Source: Zoogloea oryzae
GTDB taxonomy: Bacteria; Pseudomonadota; Gammaproteobacteria; Burkholderiales; Rhodocyclaceae
Direction: 5' to 3'
Length of the DNA stretch: 64,000 nucleotides
Assembly (NCBI RefSeq): GCF_030161255.1
Contig: NZ_BSPX01000004.1
Span: 1-64,000, forward strand
The notes beneath the pieces are model-generated. The model had not been told where the DNA came from. It saw only the letters and a list, made by a program, of their open reading frames with translations, and did not search any database. Positions 1-9,664 of the stretch are shown here, in pieces; the first letter of the stretch is position 1, and each line of letters begins with the position of its first letter. The position numbers and the translations under genes are program-made.

Positions 1-1162
1 CGCGGCTGCTGCGGGCGAAATCCGGCGACAGCACGATGAGCTCCACCACCCGGGCGATCTGGTCCGGCTGGCGGCGGGCGCGCCACCACAGGTCGGCCGC
101 GGCGGACAGCAGTCGCGGCGAGGCCCCGTCGCCCACCAGCCGGCGGCACAGCTTGCCGCTCAGGTGGCGGGCGGTGGCCGGGTTGTCGGCGATCAGGTCG
201 AGCACCTTGCGGCCGTCGGCCAGCGCCGGCTGGAAGGGGTCGAACTCGACGCCCAGCACGCGCTTCTGGTAGTTGTCGTGCCAGGATTCCACGTAGGCGA
301 AGTGGCCGGTGGCGGGCAGGCGGTCGGCGCCGCCGAGGCCGCTGCCGTCCTCCACCACCCAGCCGGTGAAGGCGCGGGCGGCCTCGTACACGTCCTGGTC
401 GATGAAGCCCCGGGGCTGGCCCTTGAGGGCGCCGGGCACGTCGCGCCAGCGGTTGTAGAACTCGTTGAGGTAGTGCTCGCGGCCCAGGCTGTGGAGCTCG
501 AAGAGCTCCCGGGCGAAGTTCTCGTTGGCGGCGCCGGCACGGGACGAGCGGTTGTTGAGGTAGTAGAGCATCGCCGTGCTGCCGGCCACGGCTTCGAGGA
601 AGTCGCGGAAGTTGCCCAGGGCGTGACGGCGGATCACGTCGCGGTCGTAGGTGGGCAGCGCGACATTCACCTGCACCATCTGGCTGGCGTCCACGTTGAA
701 GTGGTTGTGCCAGAAATCCACCAGCACCTCGCGCAGCTGCCAGCGGCTGTGCACGGCGCGGATCAGGCAGGCCACGGCCATTTCGGAGCGCGGCCGGAAG
801 CGTTCGACGCCGGCCATCGGGCGCTTGTAGTCGGTGAGCGGCCACAGCTGGGCGACGGGCGCGGTGAGCGAATCGAGGGGGCGCATCTCGTCCACCGCCG
901 GGAATTCCGGCCCCGGCGCCTTGCCCGCGTCGTAGCGGATGCGCAGCCGGGCGGCGGCGAGGCGCTCGGCGCAGTCCGGGTCGTCGCCTTCGGGCGGGGC
1001 AAGCTGCTCGGCCAGCCACACCCGCAGGCCCGCTTCGCGCAGGTGCGCTCGCTCGGCCGCCGGCCCGGGCCCGAAGGCCAGCCGGCCGAGCACGAGATCG
1101 TCCGCCACCTTTGGGGGATTGCCGGGGTCGCCGGACTTGCGCCCCGCACCTGTTCGCGCCAT
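1..1162 (-). CDS. DUF1800 family protein (3' end beyond window)
   Basis: The minus-strand frame from the ATG at 1162 stays open to the left edge, so only the first 387 residues are present. It contains FWHNHFNV (about residues 150-157) and NENFARELFELHSLG (about 213-227), the conserved signatures of the DUF1800 family. Members are usually about 450-600 residues and are often followed by a DUF1501 gene; the neighbour would lie outside the window. The biochemical role of the family is not established. No cleavable signal peptide is obvious at the chosen start. It is divergent from the oxidoreductase gene at 1347, with the intervening 184 bases serving as the shared upstream region. Confidence 0.85.
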   Translation of the reverse strand, partial: MARTGAGRKSGDPGNPPKVADDLVLGRLAFGPGPAAERAHLREAGLRVWLAEQLAPPEGDDPDCAERLAAARLRIRYDAGKAPGPEFPAVDEMRPLDSLTAPVAQLWPLTDYKRPMAGVERFRPRSEMAVACLIRAVHSRWQLREVLVDFWHNHFNVDASQMVQVNVALPTYDRDVIRRHALGNFRDFLEAVAGSTAMLYYLNNRSSRAGAANENFARELFELHSLGREHYLNEFYNRWRDVPGALKGQPRGFIDQDVYEAARAFTGWVVEDGSGLGGADRLPATGHFAYVESWHDNYQKRVLGVEFDPFQPALADGRKVLDLIADNPATARHLSGKLCRRLVGDGASPRLLSAAADLWWRARRQPDQIARVVELIVLSPDFARSSR

Positions 1163-1346
1163 CGAAGGCCTCCGCTGCCAGTCCTTGAGCCCCGATGATA
1201 GCCCCCGCCCTTTGCAGCGGCCTTGCATGGCGCTGGAACCCCGGACGCTTCTTCGTATCAAAACGTCAGATTCCGCCCCGGACCGGGCGCTGCCCACGAA
1301 GCCGCGCCCTCCCGCAGTCGCACCCCGATTTTGCGAGGACACCACC

Positions 1347-4300
1347 ATGGCCGAGCAGGACCCCCGCCCCAGCCTCACCCCCGGCGCCACCCTCGACGAC
1401 AAATACACCGCCAGCACCGGCCGCGTGTATCTCACCGGCTATCAGGCGCTGGTGCGCCTGCTGCTGATCCAGCGCGAGCGCGACCGGGCGGCCGGGCTCA
1501 ACACCGCGGGCTTCGTGTCCGGCTACCGGGGCTCGCCCCTGGGCGGGCTGGACCTGAGCCTGTGGAAGGCCCAGGAACACCTGGCCCGTCACGAGGTGGT
1601 CTTCCAGCCCGGCGTGAATGAAGACATGGCAGCCACCGCCGTGTGGGGCAGCCAGCAGGTGGCGCTGTCGCCCCGGGCGCGGGTGCAGGGCGTGTTTGCC
1701 ATGTGGTACGGCAAGGGGCCGGGGGTCGATCGCTGTGGCGACGTGTTCCGCCACGCCAACGCCGCGGGCAGCAGCCAGTACGGCGGCGTGCTGGTGATCG
1801 CCGGCGACGACCACGCGGCCAAGTCATCCACCCTGCCCCATCAAACCGACCACTTCTTCAAGTCGATGATGATGCCGGTGCTGGCCCCGGCAGGCGTTCA
1901 GGAATACCTGGATTACGGCGTGCATGGCTGGGCGCTGTCGCGCTATTCGGGCTGCTGGGTGGCCTTCAAGGCGCTGGCCGACACGGTCGAAACCTCCGCC
2001 TCGGTGGATGTGGACCCGCAGCGGGTGGTCACCGTCACGCCCACCGACTTTGCGCTGCCGCCGGACGGCCTCAACCTGCGCTGGCCCGATCCGCCGCTGG
2101 TGCAGGAGCGCCGCCTGCTGCACTTCAAGCTATACGCCGCGCTGGCCTACTGCCGCGCCAACCGGCTCAACCGGGTGGTGATCGACTCGCCCGCGCCGCG
2201 GCTGGGCATCATCACCTCGGGCAAGAGCTACCTGGACGTGCGCCAGGCTTTCGACGACCTGGGCATCGACGAGCAGCTCGCCGCCGAGATCGGCATCCGG
2301 CTCTACAAGGTGGGCATGGTGTGGCCGCTGGAGGCCGAGGGCGTGCGCCGCTTTGCCGAGGGGCTGGACGAGATTCTGGTGGTGGAAGAGAAACGCCAGT
2401 TGCTCGAATACCAGCTCAAGGAAGAGCTCTACAACTGGCGCGAGGACGTGCGCCCCCGTGTGGTGGGCAAGTTCGACGAGAAAGGCGAATGGGCGATGCT
2501 CGCCACGCCGGGGCCGGACGGGCGCATCACCGTCGATCACGGCGAATGGCTGCTGCCGGCAGCGGGCGAGCTCTCCCCCGCGATGATCGCCCGGGTGATC
2601 GCCGCGCGCATCGGGCGCTTCTTCACGTCCGAGCGCATCGAGAGCCGGCTGGCCTTCCTGCAGGCCAAGGACAACACCCTCGCCCACCGGGTGTTCGCCA
2701 TCGACCGGGTGCCCACCTTCTGCCCCGGCTGCCCCCACAACAGCTCCACCAAGGTGCCGGAAGGCAGCCGCGCCACCGCCGGCATCGGCTGCCACTACAT
2801 GGCCAGCTTCATGCCCGACCGGCGCACCGGCCCCTTCACCCACATGGGCGGCGAGGGCGTGCCGTGGGTCGGCCAGGCGCCCTTCACCGACGAGCCGCAC
2901 ATCTTCGCCAACCTGGGCGATGGCACCTATTTCCACTCCGGCATCCTGGCGATCCGCCAGTCGGTGGCGGCCTTCAACCGCCCGGCCCACGGCCGCCAGC
3001 CCACCAGCGGCATCACCTACAAGATCCTCTTCAACGACGCGGTGGCCATGACCGGCGGCCAGCCGGTGGATGGCGAGCTCACCGTGCCCAAGCTGCTGCG
3101 CCAGCTGCAGGGCGAAGGCGTGGGCAGCATCGTGCTCGTCACCGACGGCACCGACCGCCCGTGGCACGTGGCCGACATCCCCCACGGGGTGTCGATCCGC
3201 CATCGGGACGAGCTGGAGGTGATCCAGCGCGAGCTGCGCACCCTGCCCGGCGTCTCCGCGCTGGTGTTCGACCAGACCTGCGCCGCCGAGAAGCGCCGCC
3301 GCAGGAAGCGCGGCACCTATCCCGACCCGCAGACCCGCGTGTTCATCAACGAGGCGGTGTGCGAAGGCTGCGGCGACTGCGGGCGCGAATCCAACTGCAT
3401 GGCGATCCTGCCCGTCGAGACGGAGTTCGGCCGCAAACGGCAGATCGACCAATCGGCCTGCAACAAGGATTTCTCGTGCATGAACGGCTTCTGCCCGAGC
3501 TTCGTGACCATAGAAGGCGGACGGGTGCGAAAGGGCCGCGCCACTGCGGTGGATGCCAGCCACCTGCCGGCCCTGCCGACGCCGCGGCTGCCCACCACCA
3601 CCCAGCCGTGGGGCATCCTCGTCACCGGCGTGGGCGGCACCGGCGTGGTCACCATCGGCGCGCTGATCGGCATGGCCGCGCACCTGGACGGCAAGGGCGT
3701 GACGGTGCTCGACATGACCGGCCTGGCCCAGAAGGGCGGCTCGGTGTTCAGCCACATCCGCATCGCCGACGACCCGGCGCAGCTCCACGCAGTGCGCATC
3801 GCGGTGGGCGAAGCCAACGCGGTGATCGGCGGCGACGTGGTGGTCACCGCCAGCGCCGACGCCCTCTCGCGGATGGCCGTCGGCACCACCCACGGCGTGG
3901 TGAACTGCGCCGAGACGCCCACATCCGAATTCACCCGCAACCCGGACTGGCAGTTCCCCCTCGACAAGATGCAGGCCGCCATCGCCGAGGCCGTGGGCCG
4001 CGAGGGCTGCGCCTTCCTCGACGCCACCGCGCTGGCCACCGCGCTGCTCGGCGACGCCATCGCCACCAACCTGTTCCTGCTCGGCTTTGCCTGGCAGAAG
4101 GGCTGGGTGCCGGTGAGCGAGGCCAGCCTCGACAAGGCCATCGTGCTGAACGGCGCAGCCATCGACATGAACCGTCAGGCGTTTTTGTGGGGCCGCCGCG
4201 CGGCGGTGGATCAGGGCGCGGTGGAGCGCCTCCTCACCCCGGCGCCGGTGATCCCGATCCGCCCGGCCTCGGCGAGCGAAACCCTGGACGCCCGCATCGC

Positions 4301-4934
4301 CCGCCGGGCCACCTTCCTCACCGACTACCAGGACGCCGCCTACGCCCGGCGCTACACCGATTTCGTCGCCCGGGTGCGCGAGGCCGAAGCCCGGCTGGGC
4401 AGCCAGCGCCTCACCGAGGCGGTGGCCGACAACTACTTCAAGCTGCTGGCCTGCAAGGACGAGTACGAAGTCGCCCGGCTCTACGCCGACCCGGCCTTCT
4501 GGCAGCAGATTGGCGAGCGCTTCGAGGGCGACTTCACGGTGAGCTTCCACCTCGCGCCGACCTTCCTGGCCCGGCCCGACCCGGATTCGGGGCGCATCCA
4601 TAAGCTGAAGTTCGGCCCGTGGATGAAGACGGCGTTTGGCTGGCTGGCGAAGCTGCGGCGCCTGCGCGGCACGCCCTTCGACGTCTTCGGCTACCACGCC
4701 GAACGCAAGGCCGAGCGTGCCCTCACCGCCCAGTTCGAGACCGACATCGGCCAGCTCATCGGCGAACTCAGCGCCGAGCGCCTGCCCATCGCCATCGAGC
4801 TCGCCCGCCTGCCGGACGAGATCCGCGGTTACGGCCACATCAAGGCCGCGGCGATGCAGCGGGCGGCGGAAAAGCGCGAGGCGCTGCTGGCAAGGTGGCG
4901 CGCCGGCGGACATCGGCCGGCAAACGTGGCCTGA
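1347..4934 (+). CDS. Indolepyruvate ferredoxin oxidoreductase, fused large and small subunits
   Basis: A 1195-residue protein, the length of the fused alpha/gamma-type indolepyruvate:ferredoxin oxidoreductases of proteobacteria, which oxidatively decarboxylate aryl-pyruvates to aryl-acetyl-CoA with thiamine diphosphate and reduce an electron carrier. The N-terminal pyrimidine-binding part includes GFVSGYRGSPLGG. A TPP-binding domain follows with TFCPGCPHNSS near residue 457. A cysteine-rich segment is near residue 672 (CEGCGDCGRESNC, then CNKDFSCMNGFC), and an IorB-like gamma domain starts near 761 with GVGGTGVVTIGAL. The ATG at 1347 is preferred over the upstream in-frame starts because it has a GAGGAC Shine-Dalgarno-like sequence and the family homology begins here. 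The substrate among aromatic 2-oxoacids cannot be read from sequence. It stands alone, not in an operon with a phenylacetate pathway. Confidence 0.9.
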   Translation: MAEQDPRPSLTPGATLDDKYTASTGRVYLTGYQALVRLLLIQRERDRAAGLNTAGFVSGYRGSPLGGLDLSLWKAQEHLARHEVVFQPGVNEDMAATAVWGSQQVALSPRARVQGVFAMWYGKGPGVDRCGDVFRHANAAGSSQYGGVLVIAGDDHAAKSSTLPHQTDHFFKSMMMPVLAPAGVQEYLDYGVHGWALSRYSGCWVAFKALADTVETSASVDVDPQRVVTVTPTDFALPPDGLNLRWPDPPLVQERRLLHFKLYAALAYCRANRLNRVVIDSPAPRLGIITSGKSYLDVRQAFDDLGIDEQLAAEIGIRLYKVGMVWPLEAEGVRRFAEGLDEILVVEEKRQLLEYQLKEELYNWREDVRPRVVGKFDEKGEWAMLATPGPDGRITVDHGEWLLPAAGELSPAMIARVIAARIGRFFTSERIESRLAFLQAKDNTLAHRVFAIDRVPTFCPGCPHNSSTKVPEGSRATAGIGCHYMASFMPDRRTGPFTHMGGEGVPWVGQAPFTDEPHIFANLGDGTYFHSGILAIRQSVAAFNRPAHGRQPTSGITYKILFNDAVAMTGGQPVDGELTVPKLLRQLQGEGVGSIVLVTDGTDRPWHVADIPHGVSIRHRDELEVIQRELRTLPGVSALVFDQTCAAEKRRRRKRGTYPDPQTRVFINEAVCEGCGDCGRESNCMAILPVETEFGRKRQIDQSACNKDFSCMNGFCPSFVTIEGGRVRKGRATAVDASHLPALPTPRLPTTTQPWGILVTGVGGTGVVTIGALIGMAAHLDGKGVTVLDMTGLAQKGGSVFSHIRIADDPAQLHAVRIAVGEANAVIGGDVVVTASADALSRMAVGTTHGVVNCAETPTSEFTRNPDWQFPLDKMQAAIAEAVGREGCAFLDATALATALLGDAIATNLFLLGFAWQKGWVPVSEASLDKAIVLNGAAIDMNRQAFLWGRRAAVDQGAVERLLTPAPVIPIRPASASETLDARIARRATFLTDYQDAAYARRYTDFVARVREAEARLGSQRLTEAVADNYFKLLACKDEYEVARLYADPAFWQQIGERFEGDFTVSFHLAPTFLARPDPDSGRIHKLKFGPWMKTAFGWLAKLRRLRGTPFDVFGYHAERKAERALTAQFETDIGQLIGELSAERLPIAIELARLPDEIRGYGHIKAAAMQRAAEKREALLARWRAGGHRPANVA

Positions 4935-4938
4935 GGGC

Positions 4939-5586
4939 TCAGCCCCGCAGCTGCACGAGGACCAGCGTGGCGCAGTGCATCAGTATCGCAACGATGCCGA
5001 GGGTCCACGCGGCCTCGTAGCCCCGGGCCGCGAAGCGCCGGTAGGCCGCTTCGTTGTCGCGCTTGTCGTAGTGATCCACCACCGCACTCACGAGCACCGC
5101 CACGGCGCACAGCATGGCGGCAGCCATCGTCCATGCCACCACGCCGTGCAGGTGCAATGCGCCCCCGAGGGTGCTGCGCTGCCGCACCGGAAATTCGATG
5201 ACCAGATCGTCGGCGAACAAGCCCTGCACCGCGTAAAACAGGACGAACAACGCCGCCGCCGTCCGGCCGAGCCGGACACCACGGGAGACCACGTTGGGCT
5301 GGTAGCCCGACGGGGCCGGCTCGGGCTGCGCCACGACGCCCTGGGCGCCCAGATGGTCGGCCAGCGCCGCCAGGCTCGCCTCGAAGGCCGCATCGATCCG
5401 CAGGGTGCGCGCCGCGAGGGCGGCCTCCAGCTGCACCCGCTCGGCCGCCAGGGCCGGCTCGGGCACCGCAGTCAGCAGGCAAGCAGCTGCCGCGCGCAAA
5501 TCCCGGTTGGAGGGGAGGCTGCCCGGCGCCGACGACGCGCGGTTCAGGGCTCGCCCGACAATGGCGAGGGCATGCTCAGGCTGCAC
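4939..5586 (-). CDS. Conserved membrane protein of unknown function
   Basis: A 215-residue protein convergent with the oxidoreductase gene, 4 bases from its stop. The GTG at 5586 is chosen because a GGAG sequence lies 6 bases upstream; an ATG at 5655 would also be in frame but would add a low-complexity stretch and run close to the divergent gene at 5683. The N-terminal half is alanine-rich and helical, with hints of a coiled region. The C-terminal half has about three hydrophobic segments (including AAALFVLFYAVQGLF, AWTMAAAMLCAVAVLV and TLGIVAILMHCATLVLVQL), the last at the extreme C-terminus. I do not recognise the family and infer only an inner-membrane location. Confidence 0.65.
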   Translation of the reverse strand: MQPEHALAIVGRALNRASSAPGSLPSNRDLRAAAACLLTAVPEPALAAERVQLEAALAARTLRIDAAFEASLAALADHLGAQGVVAQPEPAPSGYQPNVVSRGVRLGRTAAALFVLFYAVQGLFADDLVIEFPVRQRSTLGGALHLHGVVAWTMAAAMLCAVAVLVSAVVDHYDKRDNEAAYRRFAARGYEAAWTLGIVAILMHCATLVLVQLRG

Positions 5587-5682
5587 ATTCGGCTCCGCTG
5601 AAAAAGGGACGAGAGCATACCATCGGCATCCCGTCTGGTTCACGCCTACGCCCATCGAGGGCAACACGCTACACTGCGTCCC

Positions 5683-6495
5683 ATGCGCCGTCTGTCTCCT
5701 TTCGCCATGCCGCCCGCCCTCAAGGCCCTGCTGGCCCAGCTGGGCGGGGTGGGTGTTGCCTACGCCGCGGGTCGGGCCGGCTTGCTGCCGCCGGGCGCGT
5801 GGCCGGTGGTCACGGTGCAGGCCATCGCCGCCGCCGGCATCGCCACGCTGCTGCGCAGTGCCCGCTGGTGGCGCTGGATCCACCTGGGCTTCATGCCGGT
5901 GGTGGCCGGCGCCCTGGCGCTGCAGATCGCCCCGGGCTGGTATCTGGCGGCCTTCGTGCTGTTTGCGCTGATCTACTGGAGCAGCTTCCGCACCCAGGTG
6001 CCGCTGTTCCTCTCCAACCCGCGCACCGCCGAGGCGGTGGCCGGCCTGCTGCGTCGGGATCGCCCGCCGTCGGTGCTCGATCTGGGCAGCGGCACCGGCT
6101 CGCTGCTGCGCCCGCTGGCCCGGCTGCGCCCCGACTGCCGCTGCGAGGGCGTCGAATCGGCCCCGGCGCCCTATCTGCTGTCGCGCATCCTGGCCCGCCA
6201 CCAGCACAACATCGCGCTGGCCCGGGGCGACTTCTTCAAGATCCCCTGGGGCGACTACGATCTGGTGTATGCCTTCCTGTCGCCGGTGCCCATGAGCGCC
6301 GTGTGGAACAAGGCCTGCGCCGAGCTGCGCCCCGGCGCGCTGCTGGTGAGCAACAGCTTCCCGGTCGAGGGCGTTGATCCGGAGCAGGTGATCGAAGTGC
6401 CCGACAGCCGCCACACGCGGCTCTACTGCTATCGCCCCGCCGGCCCCGAGCCGACGCCCAAGCCCTTGGCGTCAAACGGATTTGGCCGGCGATAA
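5683..6495 (+). CDS. Membrane-anchored class I SAM-dependent methyltransferase
   Basis: A 270-residue protein. The first ~110 residues hold about three hydrophobic helices (around LLAQLGGVGVAYAAGRAGLL and the segment ending in YLAAFVLFALIYWSS). From about residue 125 a Rossmann methyltransferase fold is evident: VLDLGSGTGSLLRPLARL is motif I (SAM binding), followed by an acidic motif II (CEGVESAPAPYLLSR) and LVYAFLSPVPM as the motif IV region. The methylated substrate is unknown. The ATG at 5683 has no good Shine-Dalgarno and an alternative ATG lies at 5707. The stop codon is embedded in a strong hairpin (6478-6507). Confidence 0.8.
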   Translation: MRRLSPFAMPPALKALLAQLGGVGVAYAAGRAGLLPPGAWPVVTVQAIAAAGIATLLRSARWWRWIHLGFMPVVAGALALQIAPGWYLAAFVLFALIYWSSFRTQVPLFLSNPRTAEAVAGLLRRDRPPSVLDLGSGTGSLLRPLARLRPDCRCEGVESAPAPYLLSRILARHQHNIALARGDFFKIPWGDYDLVYAFLSPVPMSAVWNKACAELRPGALLVSNSFPVEGVDPEQVIEVPDSRHTRLYCYRPAGPEPTPKPLASNGFGRR

Positions 6496-6507
6496 GCGGC
6501 CAAATCC
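6478..6507 (+). terminator. Hairpin overlapping the stop codon of the methyltransferase gene
   Basis: A perfect 11-bp stem (GGATTTGGCCG at 6478-6488 and CGGCCAAATCC at 6497-6507) with an 8-base loop. The TAA stop (6493-6495) lies inside the loop. Downstream is CTTAATTCC rather than a true U-run, so termination may be imperfect. It separates the methyltransferase from the ParA-type gene. Confidence 0.6.
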
Positions 6508-6591
6508 GCCCTTAATTCCATCGTTGCCCGTGCCGTTAAGCAAGGAATAATGGCGTCATCGCGCCTTGCGTTCAGCGAGAGGATTTCCACC

Positions 6592-7296
6592 ATGTCCCGC
6601 ATCATCTGCGTCATCGGCAACAAGGGCGGCACCGGCAAGACGACCCTGTCCCACATGCTGTGCCAGGGCCTCGGCCTGCTCGGCCAGCGTTCGGCCTGCG
6701 TCCTCACCGACACCCACCGCGAACCGCTCTCGCCCGACGGCCGCCGCTACGTGACCGCCGACGGACGCACCCCCGAGGCGCTCCAGAAGATCGTCACCAA
6801 GCTGCGCACCATGGAAGGCTGGGTCGGCGTGATCGACGGCGGCGGCAACCGGGCCGAGGTGGATCGCCTGCTCGACAGCCTCTCCGACATCGTGATCGTG
6901 CCCTTCCGGGATTCCCACGAAGACCTGCGCACCACCCTCGGCGATCTGCAGACCTTCCCCCACGCCTACGCCCTGCCGTCCCAGTGGCCGACCAACGCCT
7001 GGCAGCGGGACGCCGCCGACCGCAGCGTGGCCCAGCTCCTCGGTGACTACCGCGACCGCCTGCTCAACCCGGTGGCCAGCCTGTCCGCCTCCAAGCTGCT
7101 GCTGCAAAAACAGATCCCCGACAGCCTGCCCTCCAACCTCGGCAACGCCTGCCGCAGCCTGGCCAGGCAGGTGATGGAGATCCTCGAGATCGGTGAAGCG
7201 GACGCCGAACAGCGCGCCCGCCGCGACGCCCCGGCAGTCTCCGTGCCACCGGCAGCGGTCATGCCCGAAGGCTTCGCCAGCGCCGCCCGGCACTGA
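6592..7296 (+). CDS. ParA/MinD-type ATPase (orphan)
   Basis: A 234-residue protein opening with the deviant Walker A box GNKGGTGKTT at about residues 9-18, followed by VIDGGGNRAEVDRLL and DIVIVPFRDSHEDL, the order expected of ParA/Soj-like P-loop ATPases that pattern cargo on the nucleoid or cell pole. The ATG at 6592 is preceded by GAGAGGA. There is no parB or parS-like gene beside it, so it is not the chromosomal partition pair; the next gene is a chemoreceptor, and a link with positioning of chemotaxis clusters is possible but purely inferential. An intrinsic terminator follows. Confidence 0.8.
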   Translation: MSRIICVIGNKGGTGKTTLSHMLCQGLGLLGQRSACVLTDTHREPLSPDGRRYVTADGRTPEALQKIVTKLRTMEGWVGVIDGGGNRAEVDRLLDSLSDIVIVPFRDSHEDLRTTLGDLQTFPHAYALPSQWPTNAWQRDAADRSVAQLLGDYRDRLLNPVASLSASKLLLQKQIPDSLPSNLGNACRSLARQVMEILEIGEADAEQRARRDAPAVSVPPAAVMPEGFASAARH

Positions 7297-7314
7297 ACCC
7301 GCCCTTCCCCGCCA

Positions 7315-7346
7315 CGGCCCTCCCATACCGGAGGGCCGTTTCATTT
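7315..7346 (+). terminator. Intrinsic terminator after the ParA-type gene
   Basis: Perfect 9-bp stem CGGCCCTCC (7315-7323) / GGAGGGCCG (7330-7338) with loop CATACC, followed by TTTCATTTT. It lies 18 bases after the ParA stop codon. Confidence 0.85.
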
Positions 7347-7488
7347 TGTCCGCCCGCCGGCACAAGGCCGCAGCGCACTTGCGCCCCTGTACAAAAAATA
7401 ACCACATCCATGCTGAGGTTTTCTTCCGTCCCGCCGAAATAGCAGTCAACGAGGCGACACACGCCAGGGCGACGGGGAGACTCATCAG

Positions 7489-9570
7489 ATGCGTAACAAC
7501 GGGCCAGTTACCGGCAAGGAACAGACTTTCGGCGACGACATCGCCATCATTTCCCACACCGACGATGCCGGCCGGATCAACTTCGTCAACGACGACTTCG
7601 TTGCGATCAGCGGCTTTTCCAGTGACGAACTGATCGGCCAGTCCCACAACATCGTCCGCCATCCGGACATGCCGGCCGAGGCCTTCCGCGACCTGTGGGT
7701 CACCCTCAAGCGCGGCCGGCCGTGGTCCGGGCTGGTCAAGAACCGCTGCAAGAACGGCGACTTCTACTGGGTTCGCGCCGCCATCACGCCCAAGCCCGAC
7801 GGCGGCTTCATGTCGGTGCGGGTCAAGCCCGCGGTGGACGAGGTGCGCGCCGCCGAGGCGCTGTACCAGCGCATGCACCGAGATCCGTCGATCCGGCTCC
7901 ACGAGGGCAAGGTGCGCCGCACCGGCGTGGCCGGCGTCATCGAGCGGGGCATGGCGCGGATCGACAACATGCCCATCGGCCGCCGCCTGCTCGGGGTGAT
8001 GGTGATCGTGATGGTCCTGCTCGCCGCCACCCTGGCCGACAGCCAGCGCTCGGCCCGTCAGATCGAGGCCCGCTATCAGGCGCACATCGCCCACGACGGC
8101 GCCCGCCGGGTGGACTTCTACAGCATGTACGCCCAGGGCCTGCAGATGGGTCAGGCCCTGCGCAACGCCATGCTCGACCCGGCCAACCCCAAGGCCTACG
8201 ACAACTACACCAAGGCTGCCGAGGCCTTCGAAAGTGTGGCCGGCAAGGCGCGCAGCCTCGACGAGCAGACCTTCACCTCCGGCCTGCCGGCGCGCATCCA
8301 GGCCCTGCGCCAGGAGCAGCGGCAGATCCACGAAAGGCTGTTCGGCCTCGTCAGGAACGGCCAGGGCGAAGAGGCCCCGGCGATGCTCAACAAGGAGGAA
8401 ACACCGAAATGGCGGGAGATGCGTGACCTCCTGCTGGCCGAGATCAAGCGCCTCGACGAAGCCTCGCCGCACCTGCTGGCCGAGCTGAAGGAAGCATCCG
8501 ACGCCGGCATCCGGCGCAGCCTGGGCCTTGGGCTGGGCGCCGTGGTGCTCGGCCTGATCCTCGGCGCCGGCCTGCTGGCCCGCACCGCCCGCCAGGCCGC
8601 CCGCGCCCGCGAGATGGTCTCCGCGGTGGCCGGCGGGCGGCTGTCCCTGCCCATCTGCCCGGGCAGCCGCGACGAGATCGGCGAGATCCTCACCCACGTG
8701 GCCATGCTCAAGAACCGCCTCCACGAGGCGATCAGCCTGATCCAGCAGAGCGCCCGCGAGCTGGCCGACTCCAGCGCCCGGCTGGCCAGCGCCAGCGAGG
8801 CCACCGTCGACGCCACCACCACCCAGTCGTCCGCCATTTCCACCATCGCCGCGGCGGTCGAGGAGCTGTCGGTCGCCAGCGACGCGATGAGCGAGAACGC
8901 CCGCGAGGCCCTCGGCGCCGCCGAGCACGCCATCACCACCACCCGCGACAGCGCCACCATCAGCCGCGGCGCCGCCGAGACCATCGGCAGCGCCGCCCGC
9001 GCGGTGGCCAGCACCGAATCCCGTATCGGCGAACTGGCCGACATGTCGGCCGAGATCAGCCGGGTGGTCAAGGTTATCCGCGAGATCTCCGACCAGACCA
9101 ACCTCCTCGCCCTCAACGCCGCCATCGAAGCAGCCCGGGCCGGCGAACAGGGCCGCGGCTTCGCGGTGGTCGCCGACGAGGTGCGCAAGCTGGCCGAACG
9201 CACCGGCGCCTCAACCCAGGAGATCGCCGCGGTGATCCAGCGCATCCAGTCGGTGAGCGACGCGGTGGCCAGCGACGTGGCCGCCGGCAGCAGCCAGGTT
9301 GCCGCCGGCGCCCGCGACGCCCTGCACGCCGGTGACGTGGCGGCCTCGGTCGAGACCTCCGTCGTCCAGGCTGGCGAAGCCATGCACCAGATCGGCGCGG
9401 CCCTCACCGAGAGCAGCACCACCACCCGCCACATCGCCGATCAGATGGAAACCGTGGCCGAGAACGCCGAAGTGGACGCCGACATGGCCCGCCAGTCGGC
9501 CACCGAAGCCCGCCAGATCGGCCACCTCGCCAGCAAGCTGCAGGCCCTCGCCGCCCAGTTCCGCACCTGA
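7489..9570 (+). CDS. PAS domain-containing methyl-accepting chemotaxis protein
   Basis: A 693-residue chemoreceptor. An N-terminal cytoplasmic PAS domain (about residues 20-120, with NDDFVAISGF and RCKNGDFYWVRAAI) resembles that of Aer-type energy sensors, where it can bind FAD. Then come a first membrane segment (about 166-184), a roughly 160-residue helical periplasmic domain, a second membrane segment (about 345-365), a HAMP-like linker and a long signalling domain whose hairpin tip reads ISDQTNLLALNAAIEAARAG (about 533-552). It would signal to CheA/CheW; no che genes are nearby. Whether the PAS domain senses redox or a ligand is not decided by the sequence. A GGGGAG element precedes the ATG. 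Confidence 0.9.
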   Translation: MRNNGPVTGKEQTFGDDIAIISHTDDAGRINFVNDDFVAISGFSSDELIGQSHNIVRHPDMPAEAFRDLWVTLKRGRPWSGLVKNRCKNGDFYWVRAAITPKPDGGFMSVRVKPAVDEVRAAEALYQRMHRDPSIRLHEGKVRRTGVAGVIERGMARIDNMPIGRRLLGVMVIVMVLLAATLADSQRSARQIEARYQAHIAHDGARRVDFYSMYAQGLQMGQALRNAMLDPANPKAYDNYTKAAEAFESVAGKARSLDEQTFTSGLPARIQALRQEQRQIHERLFGLVRNGQGEEAPAMLNKEETPKWREMRDLLLAEIKRLDEASPHLLAELKEASDAGIRRSLGLGLGAVVLGLILGAGLLARTARQAARAREMVSAVAGGRLSLPICPGSRDEIGEILTHVAMLKNRLHEAISLIQQSARELADSSARLASASEATVDATTTQSSAISTIAAAVEELSVASDAMSENAREALGAAEHAITTTRDSATISRGAAETIGSAARAVASTESRIGELADMSAEISRVVKVIREISDQTNLLALNAAIEAARAGEQGRGFAVVADEVRKLAERTGASTQEIAAVIQRIQSVSDAVASDVAAGSSQVAAGARDALHAGDVAASVETSVVQAGEAMHQIGAALTESSTTTRHIADQMETVAENAEVDADMARQSATEARQIGHLASKLQALAAQFRT

Positions 9571-9664
9571 GCCAGCCAACGGGCATGGAAAGGGAGGGTC
9601 GAGCCGGTTTACCCGCCCGGGTCGGTCGGGCAGAATGCGCCGACTCCGACTCTCAAACCCTCCG

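Noticed and set aside
939..1346. An in-frame extension upstream of the indolepyruvate oxidoreductase start
   Set aside because: The extension overlaps the divergent DUF1800 gene, has no family similarity, and the ATG at 1347 has its own ribosome binding site.
2130..4913. A 927-residue open frame on the strand opposite the oxidoreductase gene
   Set aside because: It is a mirror frame of a high-GC gene: rich in Gly/Ala/His/Val with no domains; the opposite strand encodes a well-recognised enzyme over the whole stretch.
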